DNA of 64,000 nucleotides from the NCBI RefSeq assembly GCF_010974825.1, contig NZ_JAAILA010000008.1:151068-215067 (forward strand). Reading direction: 5' to 3'. The DNA is from Aeromonas rivipollensis. GTDB lineage: Bacteria; Pseudomonadota; Gammaproteobacteria; Enterobacterales; Aeromonadaceae. Below, piece after piece: positions 36,279 through 47,104 of the stretch. Below the pieces are notes generated by a model. That model was not told the origin of the DNA. It did not search any database and saw only the letters and a list, made by a program, of their open reading frames with translations. Each line of letters opens with the position of its first letter. Position 1 is the stretch's first letter. Both the position numbers and the translations under genes were made by a program.

Positions 36279-38127
36279 CCATACCCAGATCGACCGTCGC
36301 GACGGTGAAGACGTCTGGTTCCGCTTCACCCTGAGCCAGCTCCCGGCCAGCCCCTGGAAGCTGCACTTCTGCCTGGCCCGCCACATAGATCCCCAGTCGG
36401 TGGAGGGGGGCTCCCTGGCGCGCCAGAGCGGCAGCTACAAGGTGCTGGTGCCCCATGAGGGGGTCAGCGAGCTGCGTTTTTGCTGCCGCAACACCCCCAT
36501 CAAGCGCTACTCCGATCTGCCTCAGGGCTTCTTCCTCAGCCTGACGGACGAAGGCGCCCAGCCGCAGCTGCAACCCCTGGTGCAGGCGGGCCAGGATCTT
36601 GGCCTGCCGCCGAGCCCGGCCGCGGCCCCCGATCTACCCGAGGTGGAGCCCGCCAACGGCATAGTGCCCCAGCCGGCTCAGCTGCGGCTGCCGGAGGGCA
36701 ACTTCCGCCTGGCCGAGCGGGCCCATGTCAGCGGCCCTGTCTCCCTGGCCCCCCTGCTGGCCCATTTCAACGAGCTGACGGGGCTCGCCCTGACCCAGGA
36801 TCACGACGCCGAGATCCACCTGGTCGAGGCCCCCCTCCCCCAGGAGGCTTACCAGCTCGTCATCACCACAGAGGAGATCCGCATCCGTGCTGCCGGCGAG
36901 GCGGGCTGGCGCCACGGTCTGGTGACCCTGGCCCAGTGGGCCCTGCAACACGGGGAGAGCCTGCCCTGCCTCGAGGTGGAGGACGCGCCCAGGTTCGGTT
37001 TTCGTGGCATCTTCCTCGACTGCGCCCGCCACTTTCACTCCATCGCCACCCTCAAGCGCCTGCTCAAGCAGATGAGCCTCTACAAGTTCAACCGCTTCCA
37101 CTGGCACCTGACCGATGACGAGGGCTGGCGCCTCGAGATCAAGGCCTTCCCTCGGCTGACCGAAGTGGCGGCCTGGCGGGGACATGGCCTGGCGGTCGGC
37201 CCCCAACTCAGCGGCGGCCCCGATCCTTATGGCGGTTACTACACCCAGAGCGAGGTGCGCGAGCTGGTGGCCTATGCCGCCGGGCTCGGCATCACCATCA
37301 TCCCGGAGATAGACATCCCGGGTCACTGCCACGCGGCCATCAAGGCGCTGCCCGAGCTGCTGCGGGAAGAGGCGGACAGCTCCCGCTACCTCTCGGTGCA
37401 ATATTTTGACGACAACGTGCTCAACCCGGCCCTGCCCGGCACCTATCGCTTCCTGGAGGCGGTGATCGACGAGGTGTGCGCGCTCTTCCCCGGCACTCAG
37501 GTGCACATGGGGGGGGACGAGGTGCCGACCGGGGTCTGGACCGACAGCCCCGCCTGTCAGCAGTTGATGGCAGAGCAGGGCTACACCGATTGCCGGGAGC
37601 TGCAGGGCCACCTGCTGCGCCACTGCCAGCAATACCTGGCGGCCAGGGGCAAGCAGATGCTGGGCTGGGAGGAGATACTGCACGGGGACAAGGTGAGCCG
37701 GGACGCCACCATCTTCGCCTGGACCAGCTTCCAGGCGGGGCTGGATGCCGCCTCCGCAGGCTACCCCGTGGTGATGGCCCCGGCCCAGTCCCTCTATCTG
37801 GATCTCGCCTGGAGCCCGGACATCCATGAACCCGGCCTCTACTGGGCGGGAACCCTCAATCTGGAGCAGGTCTACCTATGTGATCCTGCGCCGGCCGATT
37901 TCCATGCCAACGATAACATCCTGGGGGTGCTGAGCCCCTTGTGGTCGGAACTGATCACCTCTCGCGATCGTCTCGACTACATGTTGTTCCCGCGCATGCT
38001 CGCCACGGCCGAGGTGGCCTGGAGCGACCCCGCCCGCAAGGCCTGGGATCACTTCGCCGCCCGCCTGCCGGGCCAGCTGCAGATCCTCGATCAGTTACAG
38101 GTGCGTTACCGGGTGCCACAGAGGTAG
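36262..38127 (+). CDS. Beta-N-acetylhexosaminidase, GH20
   Basis: 621 residues: an N-terminal domain to about 240, then the GH20 TIM barrel with DCARHFHS, WHLTDDEGWRLEIK, and the catalytic pair Asp419-Glu420 in HMGGDEVP. Trp residues in LGWEEIL and DLAWSPD line the sugar pocket in this family. No signal peptide, so it acts on (GlcNAc)2 brought in by the transporter. The operon ends here; a chitobiose phosphorylase (GH94), present in the Vibrio operon, is absent. Confidence 0.92.
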   Translation: MSAPLIHTQIDRRDGEDVWFRFTLSQLPASPWKLHFCLARHIDPQSVEGGSLARQSGSYKVLVPHEGVSELRFCCRNTPIKRYSDLPQGFFLSLTDEGAQPQLQPLVQAGQDLGLPPSPAAAPDLPEVEPANGIVPQPAQLRLPEGNFRLAERAHVSGPVSLAPLLAHFNELTGLALTQDHDAEIHLVEAPLPQEAYQLVITTEEIRIRAAGEAGWRHGLVTLAQWALQHGESLPCLEVEDAPRFGFRGIFLDCARHFHSIATLKRLLKQMSLYKFNRFHWHLTDDEGWRLEIKAFPRLTEVAAWRGHGLAVGPQLSGGPDPYGGYYTQSEVRELVAYAAGLGITIIPEIDIPGHCHAAIKALPELLREEADSSRYLSVQYFDDNVLNPALPGTYRFLEAVIDEVCALFPGTQVHMGGDEVPTGVWTDSPACQQLMAEQGYTDCRELQGHLLRHCQQYLAARGKQMLGWEEILHGDKVSRDATIFAWTSFQAGLDAASAGYPVVMAPAQSLYLDLAWSPDIHEPGLYWAGTLNLEQVYLCDPAPADFHANDNILGVLSPLWSELITSRDRLDYMLFPRMLATAEVAWSDPARKAWDHFAARLPGQLQILDQLQVRYRVPQR

Positions 38128-38145
38128 TGTTATCTTTCTCTTTTT

Positions 38146-38171
38146 GGCGACCTTTTGGTCGCCATTTTTTT
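38146..38171 (+). terminator. Terminator of the chitobiose operon
   Basis: GGCGACC-TTTT-GGTCGCC stem followed by a run of T. Confidence 0.95.
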
Positions 38172-38327
38172 ACCACCAAACAACAAAAATCCAACCTAGC
38201 CCCTACTTTTACTCCGCCTTTGTTGGCAAAATAAGGCCCCCGATGAGGCCGGGCAAGACGCACTGCGCCCGGGCCTGCATCCGGTTCAACCACAATAACA
38301 ACCAGCAACGCATCGGAGCTTATCCTT

Positions 38328-39881
38328 ATGGCCCGCAAACACGTCCAGACCCAGGACAGTGAAGTTGAGTTCCCCGCCGACGTGCAACTCGTCTCCACCA
38401 CGGATCTGCGCGGCGTCATCACCTACGCCAACCCCGCCTTCTGCCGCATCGCCGGCTACCATGTCGATGAACTGGTCGGACACAACCACAACCTGGTGCG
38501 TCACCCCGACATGCCCAAGGCCGCCTTCGCCGACCTCTGGGATCGCCTCAAGGAGGGCAACCCCTGGCGTGGCATGGTCAAGAACCGCTGCAAGGATGGC
38601 CGCTATTACTGGGTCGACGCCTATGTGACCCCCATCTACGAGAACGGCAAGATAAGCGGCTACCAGTCGGTGCGCTGCAAGCCCGAACCCCAGCTCAAGC
38701 AGGTCGCCGCCCAGGCCTATCAGGCCCTGCTCAAGGCCGAACAGGGCGGCGCCAGCAAGCTGCCCTCCCTGCACAGTGCCAGACCCCTGCTGCTCGGCCT
38801 GCTGATGCTGGCCCTATTCGGTTGGGCGGCCTTCTCTCAGGGAGCCCTGACGGTGCTGCTGATGCTGCTACCCCTGCTGGCCGTCGCCGGCGCTTACTGG
38901 CGCGAGCTCATCTCGCTGCCACGCTACCTCAAGCGGCTCGGCCAGCAATATGACAGCCTGACCCGGCTGGTCTACTCGGGGGACGCCCCGGGCGCCATCG
39001 CCGATTTCCATCTCAAGATGCTGCAGGCCCGCATTCGTACCGTGCTGGGTCGGGTCAACGACGCCACCCATCCCCTGCAGACCCTGGCGACCGACCTGCA
39101 GGACTCCTCCCATCAAGCCTTCCTCGACATCAACGAGCAGGACGCCCAGACCCAGCAGATGGCCGCCGCCATGACCCAGATGGCCAGCACGGCTCACGAG
39201 ATAGCGCGCAACATCCAGGACACCAACAGCCAGGTGACAGAGGCACGCAGCAGTTGCCAGCATACTGTGCAGCAGCTGGATCAGACCGAGCAGCAGATGG
39301 AGCTGCTGGCCAGGCAGGCGGAGCATGCCTTCCACTCCGCCGTCGAGCTGGCGAACGAATCCGAGCGGATCGGCAGCGTCATGGGCGAGATCCAGGGCAT
39401 CGCCGAGCAGACCAACCTGCTGGCCCTCAACGCCGCCATCGAGGCGGCCCGGGCCGGTGAGCAGGGACGTGGCTTTGCGGTGGTGGCGGACGAGGTGCGC
39501 ACCCTGTCCACCCGCACCCACAAGGCGACCGAGCAGATCCAGGGCAGCATCCGCCAGATCCAGCAGACCCTGGGCCGCTGGCAGGGGATGATGCAAGACA
39601 ACCTGGCCCAGACCCGGGAATGCGCCCTGATGACGCGCCAGGGGTCAGGCAACCTGCATCTGGTGCTGGGGGAGATAGATCAGGTGACCGAGTTCTCCAC
39701 CCAGATAGCCGCCGCGGCCGAACAGCAGCAGGCGGTGGTGGAAGAGATCAGCCGCAACATCCACCAGATCTCCCAGTACTCCCGCGCCAACAGCCAGAAG
39801 ATCCAGGCGGTGGACAACTCCAGCCAGGAGCTGCTCAAGCGCGCCAGCGAGCTCAGGGGGCTGAGCCAGACCTTCGGCTGA
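38328..39881 (+). CDS. PAS-containing chemoreceptor (Aer-like MCP)
   Basis: 517 residues. An N-terminal PAS domain ([39 protein letters not shown]) is like that of Aer. Two adjacent membrane segments lie at about 148-190, with no periplasmic domain, followed by a HAMP-like linker and a signalling domain with hairpin tip [20 protein letters not shown]. It would sense redox or another internal cue and feed CheA. The 156-base gap upstream shows no clear promoter box. It is next to the chitobiose operon but separated by a terminator. Confidence 0.92.
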   Translation: MARKHVQTQDSEVEFPADVQLVSTTDLRGVITYANPAFCRIAGYHVDELVGHNHNLVRHPDMPKAAFADLWDRLKEGNPWRGMVKNRCKDGRYYWVDAYVTPIYENGKISGYQSVRCKPEPQLKQVAAQAYQALLKAEQGGASKLPSLHSARPLLLGLLMLALFGWAAFSQGALTVLLMLLPLLAVAGAYWRELISLPRYLKRLGQQYDSLTRLVYSGDAPGAIADFHLKMLQARIRTVLGRVNDATHPLQTLATDLQDSSHQAFLDINEQDAQTQQMAAAMTQMASTAHEIARNIQDTNSQVTEARSSCQHTVQQLDQTEQQMELLARQAEHAFHSAVELANESERIGSVMGEIQGIAEQTNLLALNAAIEAARAGEQGRGFAVVADEVRTLSTRTHKATEQIQGSIRQIQQTLGRWQGMMQDNLAQTRECALMTRQGSGNLHLVLGEIDQVTEFSTQIAAAAEQQQAVVEEISRNIHQISQYSRANSQKIQAVDNSSQELLKRASELRGLSQTFG

Positions 39882-39912
39882 GCAGGATCCCCTGTTGCCC
39901 CCCAGACCACGG

Positions 39913-39937
39913 AAGCGCCACAATGGTGGCGCTTTTG
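39913..39937 (+). terminator. Terminator after the chemoreceptor
   Basis: GCGCCAC-AATG-GTGGCGC stem with TTTTG after it. Confidence 0.75.
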
Positions 39938-39955
39938 TTTCACGCCGAGTAACAC

Positions 39956-40312
39956 ATGATGATGACCCCTCCCCCTTCCCCCTTGAACAAGGTGGCACGC
40001 ATCGAGGCTATCCTGGCCCTGATCCCGGCCGGCCGCGTGGTGAGCTATGGCCAGGTCGCCGATCTGGCGGGCCTGCCCGGGCGGGCGCGGCTGGTGGGAA
40101 AAGTGCTGCGGGAGACGGACAAGACGCTGCCCTGGCATCGCGTGCTGGGCGCAGGCGGTACCATCTCCTTGCCCAAGGGCTCGGCGGGTTTCGATGAACA
40201 GATAGGAAGATTGCAGGAAGAGGGGGTGCCGGTGATCAAGGGGCGGGTCAGGATGCGGGAGTGGCAGTGGCAGCCCGACCTCGCCGAGCTGCTCTTTCTG
40301 ATCCCGTTCTAG
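39956..40312 (+). CDS. Alkyltransferase-like protein (ATL), DNA repair recognition factor
   Basis: 118 residues matching the C-terminal DNA-binding domain of O6-alkylguanine transferase: IPAGRVVSYGQVADLAGLPG and VGKVLRE. The usual active-site PCHRV is PWHRV here, so Trp replaces the acceptor Cys. ATL proteins bind alkylated guanine and hand it to nucleotide excision repair. Three ATG codons in a row make the start uncertain by two codons. Confidence 0.88.
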   Translation: MMMTPPPSPLNKVARIEAILALIPAGRVVSYGQVADLAGLPGRARLVGKVLRETDKTLPWHRVLGAGGTISLPKGSAGFDEQIGRLQEEGVPVIKGRVRMREWQWQPDLAELLFLIPF

Positions 40313-40333
40313 CGCCTGTCAGGAGCGCCGTCA

Positions 40334-40504
40334 CTAGTCGCTGGCAAGGGGGCCCAGGATGTCGTCGCAACGTACCTGCACCGGTATGGTCTCGTCTTCC
40401 CGCTGCAGCAATACCAGCAGACTCTGCCTGTCCACTTCCAGCACATAGGCCGTTCCTTCCCGCGTCAGGCAGGTCATGCCTGGCCGGATTTCATGTATCT
40501 CCAT
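40334..40504 (-). CDS. Small conserved hypothetical protein
   Basis: 56 residues starting MEIHEIRPGMTCLTREG at an ATG with GGGAGG 6 bases upstream. Beta-rich and acidic (LVLLQREDETIPVQVRCDD), ending LGPLASD. I do not recognise the family; the layout suggests a small barrel-like regulator. It follows topA on the same strand but after a terminator. Confidence 0.55.
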   Translation of the reverse strand: MEIHEIRPGMTCLTREGTAYVLEVDRQSLLVLLQREDETIPVQVRCDDILGPLASD

Positions 40505-40565
40505 GACAACCTCCCTGTCTTGTGCTGCCATCCATGCAGCCCTCTCAGTATACCGCCATCTCCCA

Positions 40566-40591
40566 ATAAAAAGGCCCCTCGCAAGGGGCCT
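40566..40591 (-). terminator. Terminator after topA
   Basis: AGGCCCCT-TGCG-AGGGGCCT stem followed by TTTTTA on the minus strand. Confidence 0.85.
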
Positions 40592-40620
40592 CTTTCATCA
40601 TGATGTGAGCGGTGACGCGA

Positions 40621-43242
40621 TCAGGACTTCTTCGCCTTAGCCAGGCTCTCCTGCCACTTCCCATTGTCGTAATGGGCGGTCCAGCCTGTTGCCTTGCCGT
40701 TCACCTCCGTCATCACGTACTGCTCCTTGCTCTTGCGGCTGAAGCGCACCACGGATGCGTTACCGTCAGGATCTGACGCCGGGGCGTCGGCCAGGTACTG
40801 ATGCTTGGGCGACAGCCGGTCACGGAAGCGCTTGAGCTCCTCCACCAGTGGCGCACGAGTCTCACGGGATTTCGGGAAGTTGCTGGCGGCGAGGAAGAGA
40901 CCGGCCGCCCCGTCACGCAGCACGAAGTGAGCGTCGGACTGGGTGCACTTGAGCTCGGGCAGCGGCACCGGATCTTCCTTCGGTGGTGCTATGTCACCGT
41001 TTTTCAGGATCTTGCGGGTGTTCTTGCAGGTCTCGTTGGTGCACCCCATGTACTTGCCGAAGCGGCCGTTCTTGAGCTGCATCTCGGAGCCGCAGCGATC
41101 GCACTCTATGCTAGGCCCTTCATAGCCCTTGAGCTTGAACTGACCCTGCTCGATTTCGTAACCGTCGCAGTCCGGGTTGCGACCACAGACATGCAACTTG
41201 CGGCTGTCGTCGATGATGTAGGCATCCATGGCGGTGCCGCAGACGCCGCAGCGGTGCTTGGCGCGCAGCGCCTCGGTTTCGGCCTCGTCCCCGTCGGTGG
41301 CGGAGACGAACTCGTCCGCACTGACCAGATTGATGGTCTTCTTGCAGCGCTCTTTCGGCGGCAAGGCGTAACCGGAGCAACCGAGGAAAACGCCGGTAGT
41401 GGCGGTACGAATACCCATCTTGCGGCCGCAGTCCGGGCAGTCGATATCGGTCAGCACCATCTGGTTGGCACGCATGCCCCCCTCTTCCGCCGGCTTGTCG
41501 GCCTGCTCCAGCTCCTGGGTAAACTCGGCGTAGAAGGCGTCAAGCACCTTCTTCCACTCCAGGCTGCCTTCGGCGATGCCATCGAGCTTGTCTTCCATCT
41601 TGGCGGTGAACTCGTAGTTCATCAGCTCGACGAAGTTCTCCACCAGACGGTCGGTGACGATCTCGCCCATCTTCTCGGCGAAGAAGCGGCGACTCTCGAC
41701 CCGCACATAGCCGCGATCGACGATGGTGGAGATGATGGAGGCGTAGGTGGACGGGCGGCCTATGCCGCGTTTTTCCAGCTCGCGCACCAGGGCCGCTTCG
41801 GTGAAGCGGGCGGGCGGCTTGGTGAAGTGCTGACGGGGATCCAGCTTGACCAGCTTCAGGATCTCGCCGACGGTCACCGCCGGCAGCTGGCTGTCTTCCC
41901 CCTTGCGGCCCATGGGCGGCAAGGCCTTGGTCCAACCGGCGAAGCGCAGGGTGCGACCGCGGGCCTTGAGCTCGAACTCGCCCGCCTTGACGGTCAGGGT
42001 GGAGGAGTCGTACTGGGCCGGGGTCATCTGGCACGCCACAAACTGGCGCCAGATGAGGTCATAGAGCCGCATGGCGTCCGGCTCCATCCCTTCCAGCATC
42101 TCGGCAGTCACCAGCACGTTGGAGGGACGGATCGCCTCGTGGGCCTCCTGGGCGCCAGCCTTGGAACCATAGAGCGTCGGTTCGGCCGGCAGGTAGGCGG
42201 CGCCATACTGCTCGCCGATATATTCCCGCACCGCCTCGACCGCCTCTTTGCTGAGGTTGGTGGAGTCGGTACGCATGTAAGTGATGTAACCCGCTTCGTA
42301 GAGACGCTGGGCCATCATCATGGTCTTCTTTACCCCGAAGCTCAGTCGGGTGGAAGCCGCCTGCTGCAGGGTGGAGGTGATGAAGGGGGCAGACGGCTTG
42401 GAGCCGGTCGGCTTGTCTTCCCGGTTCACCACCTTGTAGTCGACCCCTTCCAGGGCGGCCACGGCGGCGAAAGTCTCGGCCTGGGTCACCGGCTTGAAGT
42501 CGACGCCATTGCGGCTGACCACTTCCATCCGCAGATCCGCCTTGTCACCGGTCAGCAGATCGGCGTTGAGATCCCAGAACTCCACCGGCACGAAGGCCTT
42601 GATCTCGCGCTCTTTATCGACGATGAGGCGCACAGCGACGGACTGCACCCGGCCGGCGGAGAGACCGCGAGCCAGCTTCTTCCACAAGAGCGGAGAGACC
42701 ATGTAACCCACCACGCGGTCGAGGAAGCGACGAGCCTGCTGGGCGTTGACGCGATGGATGTTCAGATCGGACGGCTGGGCAAAGGCCTCCTGGATCGCGG
42801 TCTTGGTGATCTCGTTGAACACCACCCGCTTGTAGCGGCTGTCATCACCGCCAATGATCTCGCGCAGGTGCCAGGCGATCGCCTCTCCTTCTCTGTCCAA
42901 GTCGGTTGCGAGATAGATGGTGTCGGCCTTCTCGGCCAGACTCTGCAACTCGCTGACCACTTTCTCCTTGCCGGGCAAAATCTGGTAGTTGGCCTGCCAG
43001 CCTGCGGTCGGGTTGATCCCCATCCTGGAGAACAGGGCGTTGCGATCCTTGGCCGCCTTCTCGGATTCGCTGAGCTTGATGCCGCGAATGACAGGTTTTT
43101 TGGGCTCTGTGCTGGCGCTGCCGCTGGTCGGCAGATCGCGCACGTGACCGACGCTGGATTTCACCACGTAGTCCTTGCCCAAATATTTGTTGATGGTCTT
43201 GGCCTTGGCCGGAGACTCCACTATGACCAGTGATTTGCCCAT
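40621..43242 (-). CDS. topA: DNA topoisomerase I
   Basis: 873 residues. The TOPRIM domain begins [18 protein letters not shown] and has the acidic [13 protein letters not shown]. The active-site tyrosine is in [11 protein letters not shown]. Three C-terminal four-cysteine zinc ribbons are visible ([28 protein letters not shown]), then a further C-terminal extension ending [11 protein letters not shown]. It relaxes negative supercoils. ATG start, single-gene unit. Confidence 0.97.
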   Translation of the reverse strand: MGKSLVIVESPAKAKTINKYLGKDYVVKSSVGHVRDLPTSGSASTEPKKPVIRGIKLSESEKAAKDRNALFSRMGINPTAGWQANYQILPGKEKVVSELQSLAEKADTIYLATDLDREGEAIAWHLREIIGGDDSRYKRVVFNEITKTAIQEAFAQPSDLNIHRVNAQQARRFLDRVVGYMVSPLLWKKLARGLSAGRVQSVAVRLIVDKEREIKAFVPVEFWDLNADLLTGDKADLRMEVVSRNGVDFKPVTQAETFAAVAALEGVDYKVVNREDKPTGSKPSAPFITSTLQQAASTRLSFGVKKTMMMAQRLYEAGYITYMRTDSTNLSKEAVEAVREYIGEQYGAAYLPAEPTLYGSKAGAQEAHEAIRPSNVLVTAEMLEGMEPDAMRLYDLIWRQFVACQMTPAQYDSSTLTVKAGEFELKARGRTLRFAGWTKALPPMGRKGEDSQLPAVTVGEILKLVKLDPRQHFTKPPARFTEAALVRELEKRGIGRPSTYASIISTIVDRGYVRVESRRFFAEKMGEIVTDRLVENFVELMNYEFTAKMEDKLDGIAEGSLEWKKVLDAFYAEFTQELEQADKPAEEGGMRANQMVLTDIDCPDCGRKMGIRTATTGVFLGCSGYALPPKERCKKTINLVSADEFVSATDGDEAETEALRAKHRCGVCGTAMDAYIIDDSRKLHVCGRNPDCDGYEIEQGQFKLKGYEGPSIECDRCGSEMQLKNGRFGKYMGCTNETCKNTRKILKNGDIAPPKEDPVPLPELKCTQSDAHFVLRDGAAGLFLAASNFPKSRETRAPLVEELKRFRDRLSPKHQYLADAPASDPDGNASVVRFSRKSKEQYVMTEVNGKATGWTAHYDNGKWQESLAKAKKS

Positions 43243-43298
43243 GCTGTAACTATTATCCTCATTGCACCCGACGGGGTTGGCGTGCGGTTTTGTGGGGC

Positions 43299-43327
43299 TG
43301 TATAAGAGATTTGACGGGAAAAAGCAA
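43299..43327 (-). promoter_or_regulatory. Probable sigma-70 promoter of topA
   Basis: On the minus strand TTGCTT and TATACA are 17 bases apart, about 55 bases before the topA ATG. The rest of the 360-base gap to astB is AT-rich, with no further gene seen. Confidence 0.55.
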
Positions 43328-43505
43328 TCTTGTGAACAAATTTGCCATGCAGCCCGAACCGCCTTGCTTCTTTATTTATTAATGCGAAGGGGACGCGCGG
43401 GAAGCAACCGCTTTTTTGTTTTTATGCTATATCCCCCCCTTTTTTAGATTGGAAATGACATATCCAGCCACCCCCGTCACATAAAAAACCACCCTGGTTA
43501 TCAGC

Positions 43506-43535
43506 TTGTTACAAAGGATGAAATCTCTTTATAAT
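43506..43535 (+). promoter_or_regulatory. Probable sigma-70 promoter of astB
   Basis: TTGTTA and a perfect TATAAT separated by 18 bases, about 65 bases before the astB ATG. Confidence 0.6.
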
Positions 43536-43602
43536 GGCCACACGCCGCAGCTTTGTGCGCGGAAGGAACCGCTCCCCATATAAAAATCGAAAGGATGTAG
43601 TC

Positions 43603-44940
43603 ATGAAGCACTTCGAGGTCAACTTCGACGGCCTGGTCGGCCCCACCCACAACTATGCCGGCCTCTCCTATGGCAATGTGGCGTCCCAAAGCAACGCCAA
43701 GGAAGCGTCCAATCCGAAGGAGGCCGCCAAGCAGGGGTTGCGCAAGATGAAGGCGCTGACTGAGCTTGGCATGACGCAAGGGGTACTGGCGCCGCAGGAG
43801 CGGCCGGATCTCGCCACCCTGCGCCGCCTCGGCTTCACCGGCAACGATGCCAGCGTGCTGGCCCAGGCCGCGAAACAGGCCCCCGCCGTGCTGGCCGCCT
43901 GTTACTCCGCCTCCAGCATGTGGACCGCCAACGCCGCCACCGTCTCGCCGAGCGCCGACACCCAGGATGGCCGCATCCATTTCACCCCCGCCAACCTGAC
44001 CAACAAGTTTCACCGCTCCCTGGAGCCCGAAGTGACTGGCCGCATCCTGCGCGCCGTGTTCAACAACGATCGTCACTTCAGCCACCACCAGCACCTGCCA
44101 CAGAACGATCACTTCGGTGACGAGGGGGCCGCCAACCACACCCGTCTGTGCCGCGCCTACGGCGAGGCCGGGGTCGAGCTGTTCGTCTATGGCCGCAGCG
44201 CCTTCGACGTCTCCCAGCCCGCTCCCAAGCGCTACCCGGCCCGCCAGACCCTGGAGGCCAGCCAGGCCATTGCCCGCCTGCATGGACTCGGGGAAGAGAG
44301 CGCCGTCTTCATCCAGCAGAACCCGGACGTGATCGATCAGGGGGTGTTCCACAACGACGTGATCGCGGTGGGCAACCAGAACGTGCTCTTCTTCCACCAG
44401 CAGGCCTTCCTCCATACCGAGGCGGCCCTGGCCGAGGTGCGCACCAAGTTCGGAGAGGGGGAGCTGCACTTCATCGAGGTGCCGACCAATGAGGTGTCGG
44501 TGCAGGATGCGGTGAAATCCTATCTGTTCAACACCCAGATCCTGACCCTGCCGAGCGGCGAGATGGCGATCATCGCCCCCACCGAGTGCCGTGACAATCC
44601 GGCGGTATCCGCTTATCTGGCCAAGCTGGTGACCCTGGGCACACCCATCAAGGGGGTGCACTTCATGGATGTGAAGCAGAGCATGCGCAACGGCGGCGGC
44701 CCCGCCTGCCTGCGACTGCGGGTTGCCATGAACGACGCCGAGCTGGCGGCGGTCAACCCGGCCTGCCTCATCAACGACAGCCAGTTTGCCCGTCTGGACA
44801 ACTGGGTCGAGCGCCACTACCGCGACAGCCTGTCGCTGGACGATCTGCGCGACCCTTCCCTGGTGCTGGAGACCCGCACCGCCCTGGACGAGCTGACCCA
44901 GATCCTGAAGCTGGGATCCGTCTACCCCTTCCAGCGCTGA
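43603..44940 (+). CDS. astB: AstB, N-succinylarginine dihydrolase
   Basis: 445 residues beginning [22 protein letters not shown], with NRHFSHH-like [13 protein letters not shown] and the C-terminal catalytic Cys in [12 protein letters not shown]. It cleaves N-succinylarginine to succinylornithine, ammonia and CO2, step two of the AST pathway. astA, astC, astD and astE are not adjacent. The ATG with AAAGGA upstream is used; longer in-frame extension is not conserved. Confidence 0.96.
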   Translation: MKHFEVNFDGLVGPTHNYAGLSYGNVASQSNAKEASNPKEAAKQGLRKMKALTELGMTQGVLAPQERPDLATLRRLGFTGNDASVLAQAAKQAPAVLAACYSASSMWTANAATVSPSADTQDGRIHFTPANLTNKFHRSLEPEVTGRILRAVFNNDRHFSHHQHLPQNDHFGDEGAANHTRLCRAYGEAGVELFVYGRSAFDVSQPAPKRYPARQTLEASQAIARLHGLGEESAVFIQQNPDVIDQGVFHNDVIAVGNQNVLFFHQQAFLHTEAALAEVRTKFGEGELHFIEVPTNEVSVQDAVKSYLFNTQILTLPSGEMAIIAPTECRDNPAVSAYLAKLVTLGTPIKGVHFMDVKQSMRNGGGPACLRLRVAMNDAELAAVNPACLINDSQFARLDNWVERHYRDSLSLDDLRDPSLVLETRTALDELTQILKLGSVYPFQR

Positions 44941-44978
44941 GCACAGGCTCGCAGCGAAGCCGCGACATCAGCATAAAC

Positions 44979-45010
44979 AGAGAGCCGGGCAATGCCCGGC
45001 TCTCTTGTTT
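44979..45010. terminator. Bidirectional terminator between astB and sohB
   Basis: AGAGCCGGGC-AAT-GCCCGGCTCT, a 10-base perfect stem with T-rich flank on the plus side, between convergent genes. Confidence 0.85.
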
Positions 45011-45029
45011 CAACCCATTGAACTGTGAC

Positions 45030-46037
45030 TCAGCGCCAGGGGCTCTGCTGCCAGAGGCGACCGAGGGCGCCTTCCAGCGCCTGGGCCCCCTGTTGACCCA
45101 GCCGCTGGGTCAGGCTCTTGGGCTTGCGGTAGCTGATGCCGACTACCTTGTGTTGGCTGGCCTGAGCCAGCAGGTAGTCATCGCTGGTGCAGAGCGCATC
45201 CACCAGACCAAGCTGCTTGGCCTGGCTCGCCAGCCAGTGCTCCCCCGTGGTGACCTGGTCGATGTCGAGACCGGGTCTGTGCTCGGCCACGAATCCCTTG
45301 AAGCGCTCGTGGATGGCCCCCAGCTCCTCGCGAAACTTCTCCCGCCCCAGATCGTCGTTCTCGCCGAACATGGTGATGGTGCGCTTGTACTGGCCCGCGG
45401 TGTGCATCTCGAACTCGATGTCGTGCTTTTTCAGGAGTTTGTTGAAGTTCGGCAACTGGGCAATGACGCCGATGGAGCCGACGATGGCAAAGGGCGCCGC
45501 CAGTATCTTGTCCGCCACGCAGGCCATCATGTAACCGCCGCTCGCCGCCACCTTGTCGATGGCCACCGTCAGCGTGATGTCCTTGTCGCGCAGGCGCTGC
45601 AGCTGGGAGGCCGCCAGGCCATAGCCGTGCACCACGCCGCCGCCGGACTCGAGGCGCAGCAGCACCTCGTCCCCGGGCCGGGCGACCCCTATCACGGCGC
45701 TCACCTCTTCGCGCAGGGAGGCCACCTCCCTGGCATCCATGCTGCCGTGAAAATCGAGCACAAAGAGCCGGCTGCGCTCGTCCTCGCTCTTGGCGCGCGC
45801 CTTCTCTTCGGCCTTGCGCGCCTTGTCCATCTGCTTGCGCTCGGCCTTGCCGGCCAGGGCCGATTGCAGCTGATGACGCCCCTGCTCCAGCTCCCGGGAG
45901 AGATCGGTCACTACCAGCTCCCCCTTGCGGGCCCTGGGCTGACGGCTGCTCACCACCATCAGGATGACGGCGCCTATGGCCAGCAGTAAGGTGAGGGTCT
46001 TGGCCAGAAACAGGCCGTATTCGGTCAAAAATGCCAC
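45030..46037 (-). CDS. sohB: SohB, inner-membrane S49 family peptidase
   Basis: 335 residues. An N-terminal membrane helix (LFLAKTLTLLLAIGAVILMV), a charged Lys/Glu linker, then the S49 domain: FHGSMDAREVASLREE, catalytic Ser in KVAASGGYMMACVADKI and partner Lys in GQYKRT. Similar to E. coli SohB throughout. The start is GTG with GGAG 7 bases upstream. Divergent from yciK, the same pairing as in E. coli. Confidence 0.94.
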   Translation of the reverse strand: MAFLTEYGLFLAKTLTLLLAIGAVILMVVSSRQPRARKGELVVTDLSRELEQGRHQLQSALAGKAERKQMDKARKAEEKARAKSEDERSRLFVLDFHGSMDAREVASLREEVSAVIGVARPGDEVLLRLESGGGVVHGYGLAASQLQRLRDKDITLTVAIDKVAASGGYMMACVADKILAAPFAIVGSIGVIAQLPNFNKLLKKHDIEFEMHTAGQYKRTITMFGENDDLGREKFREELGAIHERFKGFVAEHRPGLDIDQVTTGEHWLASQAKQLGLVDALCTSDDYLLAQASQHKVVGISYRKPKSLTQRLGQQGAQALEGALGRLWQQSPWR

Positions 46038-46261
46038 TTGATACTCCGCGCTATGTTCGGTTTTTTCACATAGTAAGGAGTTTGGCGGTATGGTGCAAAA
46101 ACTCTGCCATGGGCCAGGGGCAGACAGCGCCAATTCACGCTACAGCCCTGTTTTCTTCACATTTTTGCCGTCTCATACTGGTCAACGGCAGGGCCGGATC
46201 AGTACACTTGCCTCCTCTATGGTCGCGCCCATCCGTCACGGATTTGTTAACAGGAGTGCAC

Positions 46262-47017
46262 ATGCTCGATTATCAGGCCCCCCGGGATCTGCTCAAGGAC
46301 AAGGTCATTCTGGTAACGGGTGCCGGTGACGGCATCGGCCGCGAAGCGGCGCTCACCTATGCCGCCCACGGCGCTACAGTAGTGCTGCTCGGTCGCACCA
46401 GCGCCAAGCTCGAGGCGGTCTACGACCAGATAGAGGCGGCCGGTCACCCCCTGCCCGCCATAGTCCCTGTCGATCTGAAAGGGGCCACCGCCGCTCACTA
46501 CCGCGGCATGGCAGAGACCTTCGCCCAGCAGTTCGGCCGCCTCGACGGCGTGCTGTTCAATGCCGGTCTGCTCGGCACCCTCTCCCCCTTCGAGCACATC
46601 CAGGAGAAGGAGTGGGACGAGGTGATGCAGGTCAACGTCAAATCCGAATTCCTGCTGACCCAGGCCCTGCTGCCCCTCATTCGCCAGACCGCCAAGGAAC
46701 ACGGCGAGGCCTCCATCGTCTACACCTCCTCCAGCGTGGGCCGAAAAGGGCGCGCCTACTGGGGCACCTATGCCATCTCCAAGTTCGCCGTCGAAGGCAT
46801 GATGGAGGTGCTGGCGGACGAGCTGGAGAATACCGGGGTGCGGGTCAACAGCCTGAACCCGGGCGGCACCCGCACCAAAATGCGGGCCAGCGCCTTCCCG
46901 GCGGAAGACCCCCAGTTGCTGAAGACCCCGGCCGACCTGATGCCGCTCTATCTCTATCTGATGGGATCGGACAGCCGTGGCAAGACAGGCCAGACCTTCG
47001 TGGCCCAGCCCAAATAA
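46262..47017 (+). CDS. yciK: YciK family short-chain dehydrogenase/reductase
   Basis: 251 residues with the Rossmann motif VTGAGDGIG, NAG at FNAGLLG, catalytic Ser in YTSSSVG and Tyr/Lys in YAISKFAVEG. NAD(P)-dependent oxidoreductase of unknown substrate. Start at MLDYQAPRDLLKDKVI; CAGGAG lies 8 bases upstream. Divergent from sohB. Confidence 0.93.
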   Translation: MLDYQAPRDLLKDKVILVTGAGDGIGREAALTYAAHGATVVLLGRTSAKLEAVYDQIEAAGHPLPAIVPVDLKGATAAHYRGMAETFAQQFGRLDGVLFNAGLLGTLSPFEHIQEKEWDEVMQVNVKSEFLLTQALLPLIRQTAKEHGEASIVYTSSSVGRKGRAYWGTYAISKFAVEGMMEVLADELENTGVRVNSLNPGGTRTKMRASAFPAEDPQLLKTPADLMPLYLYLMGSDSRGKTGQTFVAQPK

Positions 47018-47104
47018 ATCAACAAACTAACCAGATGGGGTTAAAGTGAAGAGGGGCGCCAGTCGCGCCCTGTTGAATCCCATCGGCCCCTGACAGGTTG
47101 CACT

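Noticed and set aside
40801..43233. 810-codon plus-strand open frame
   Set aside because: Shadow of topA, with the composition of an antisense frame.
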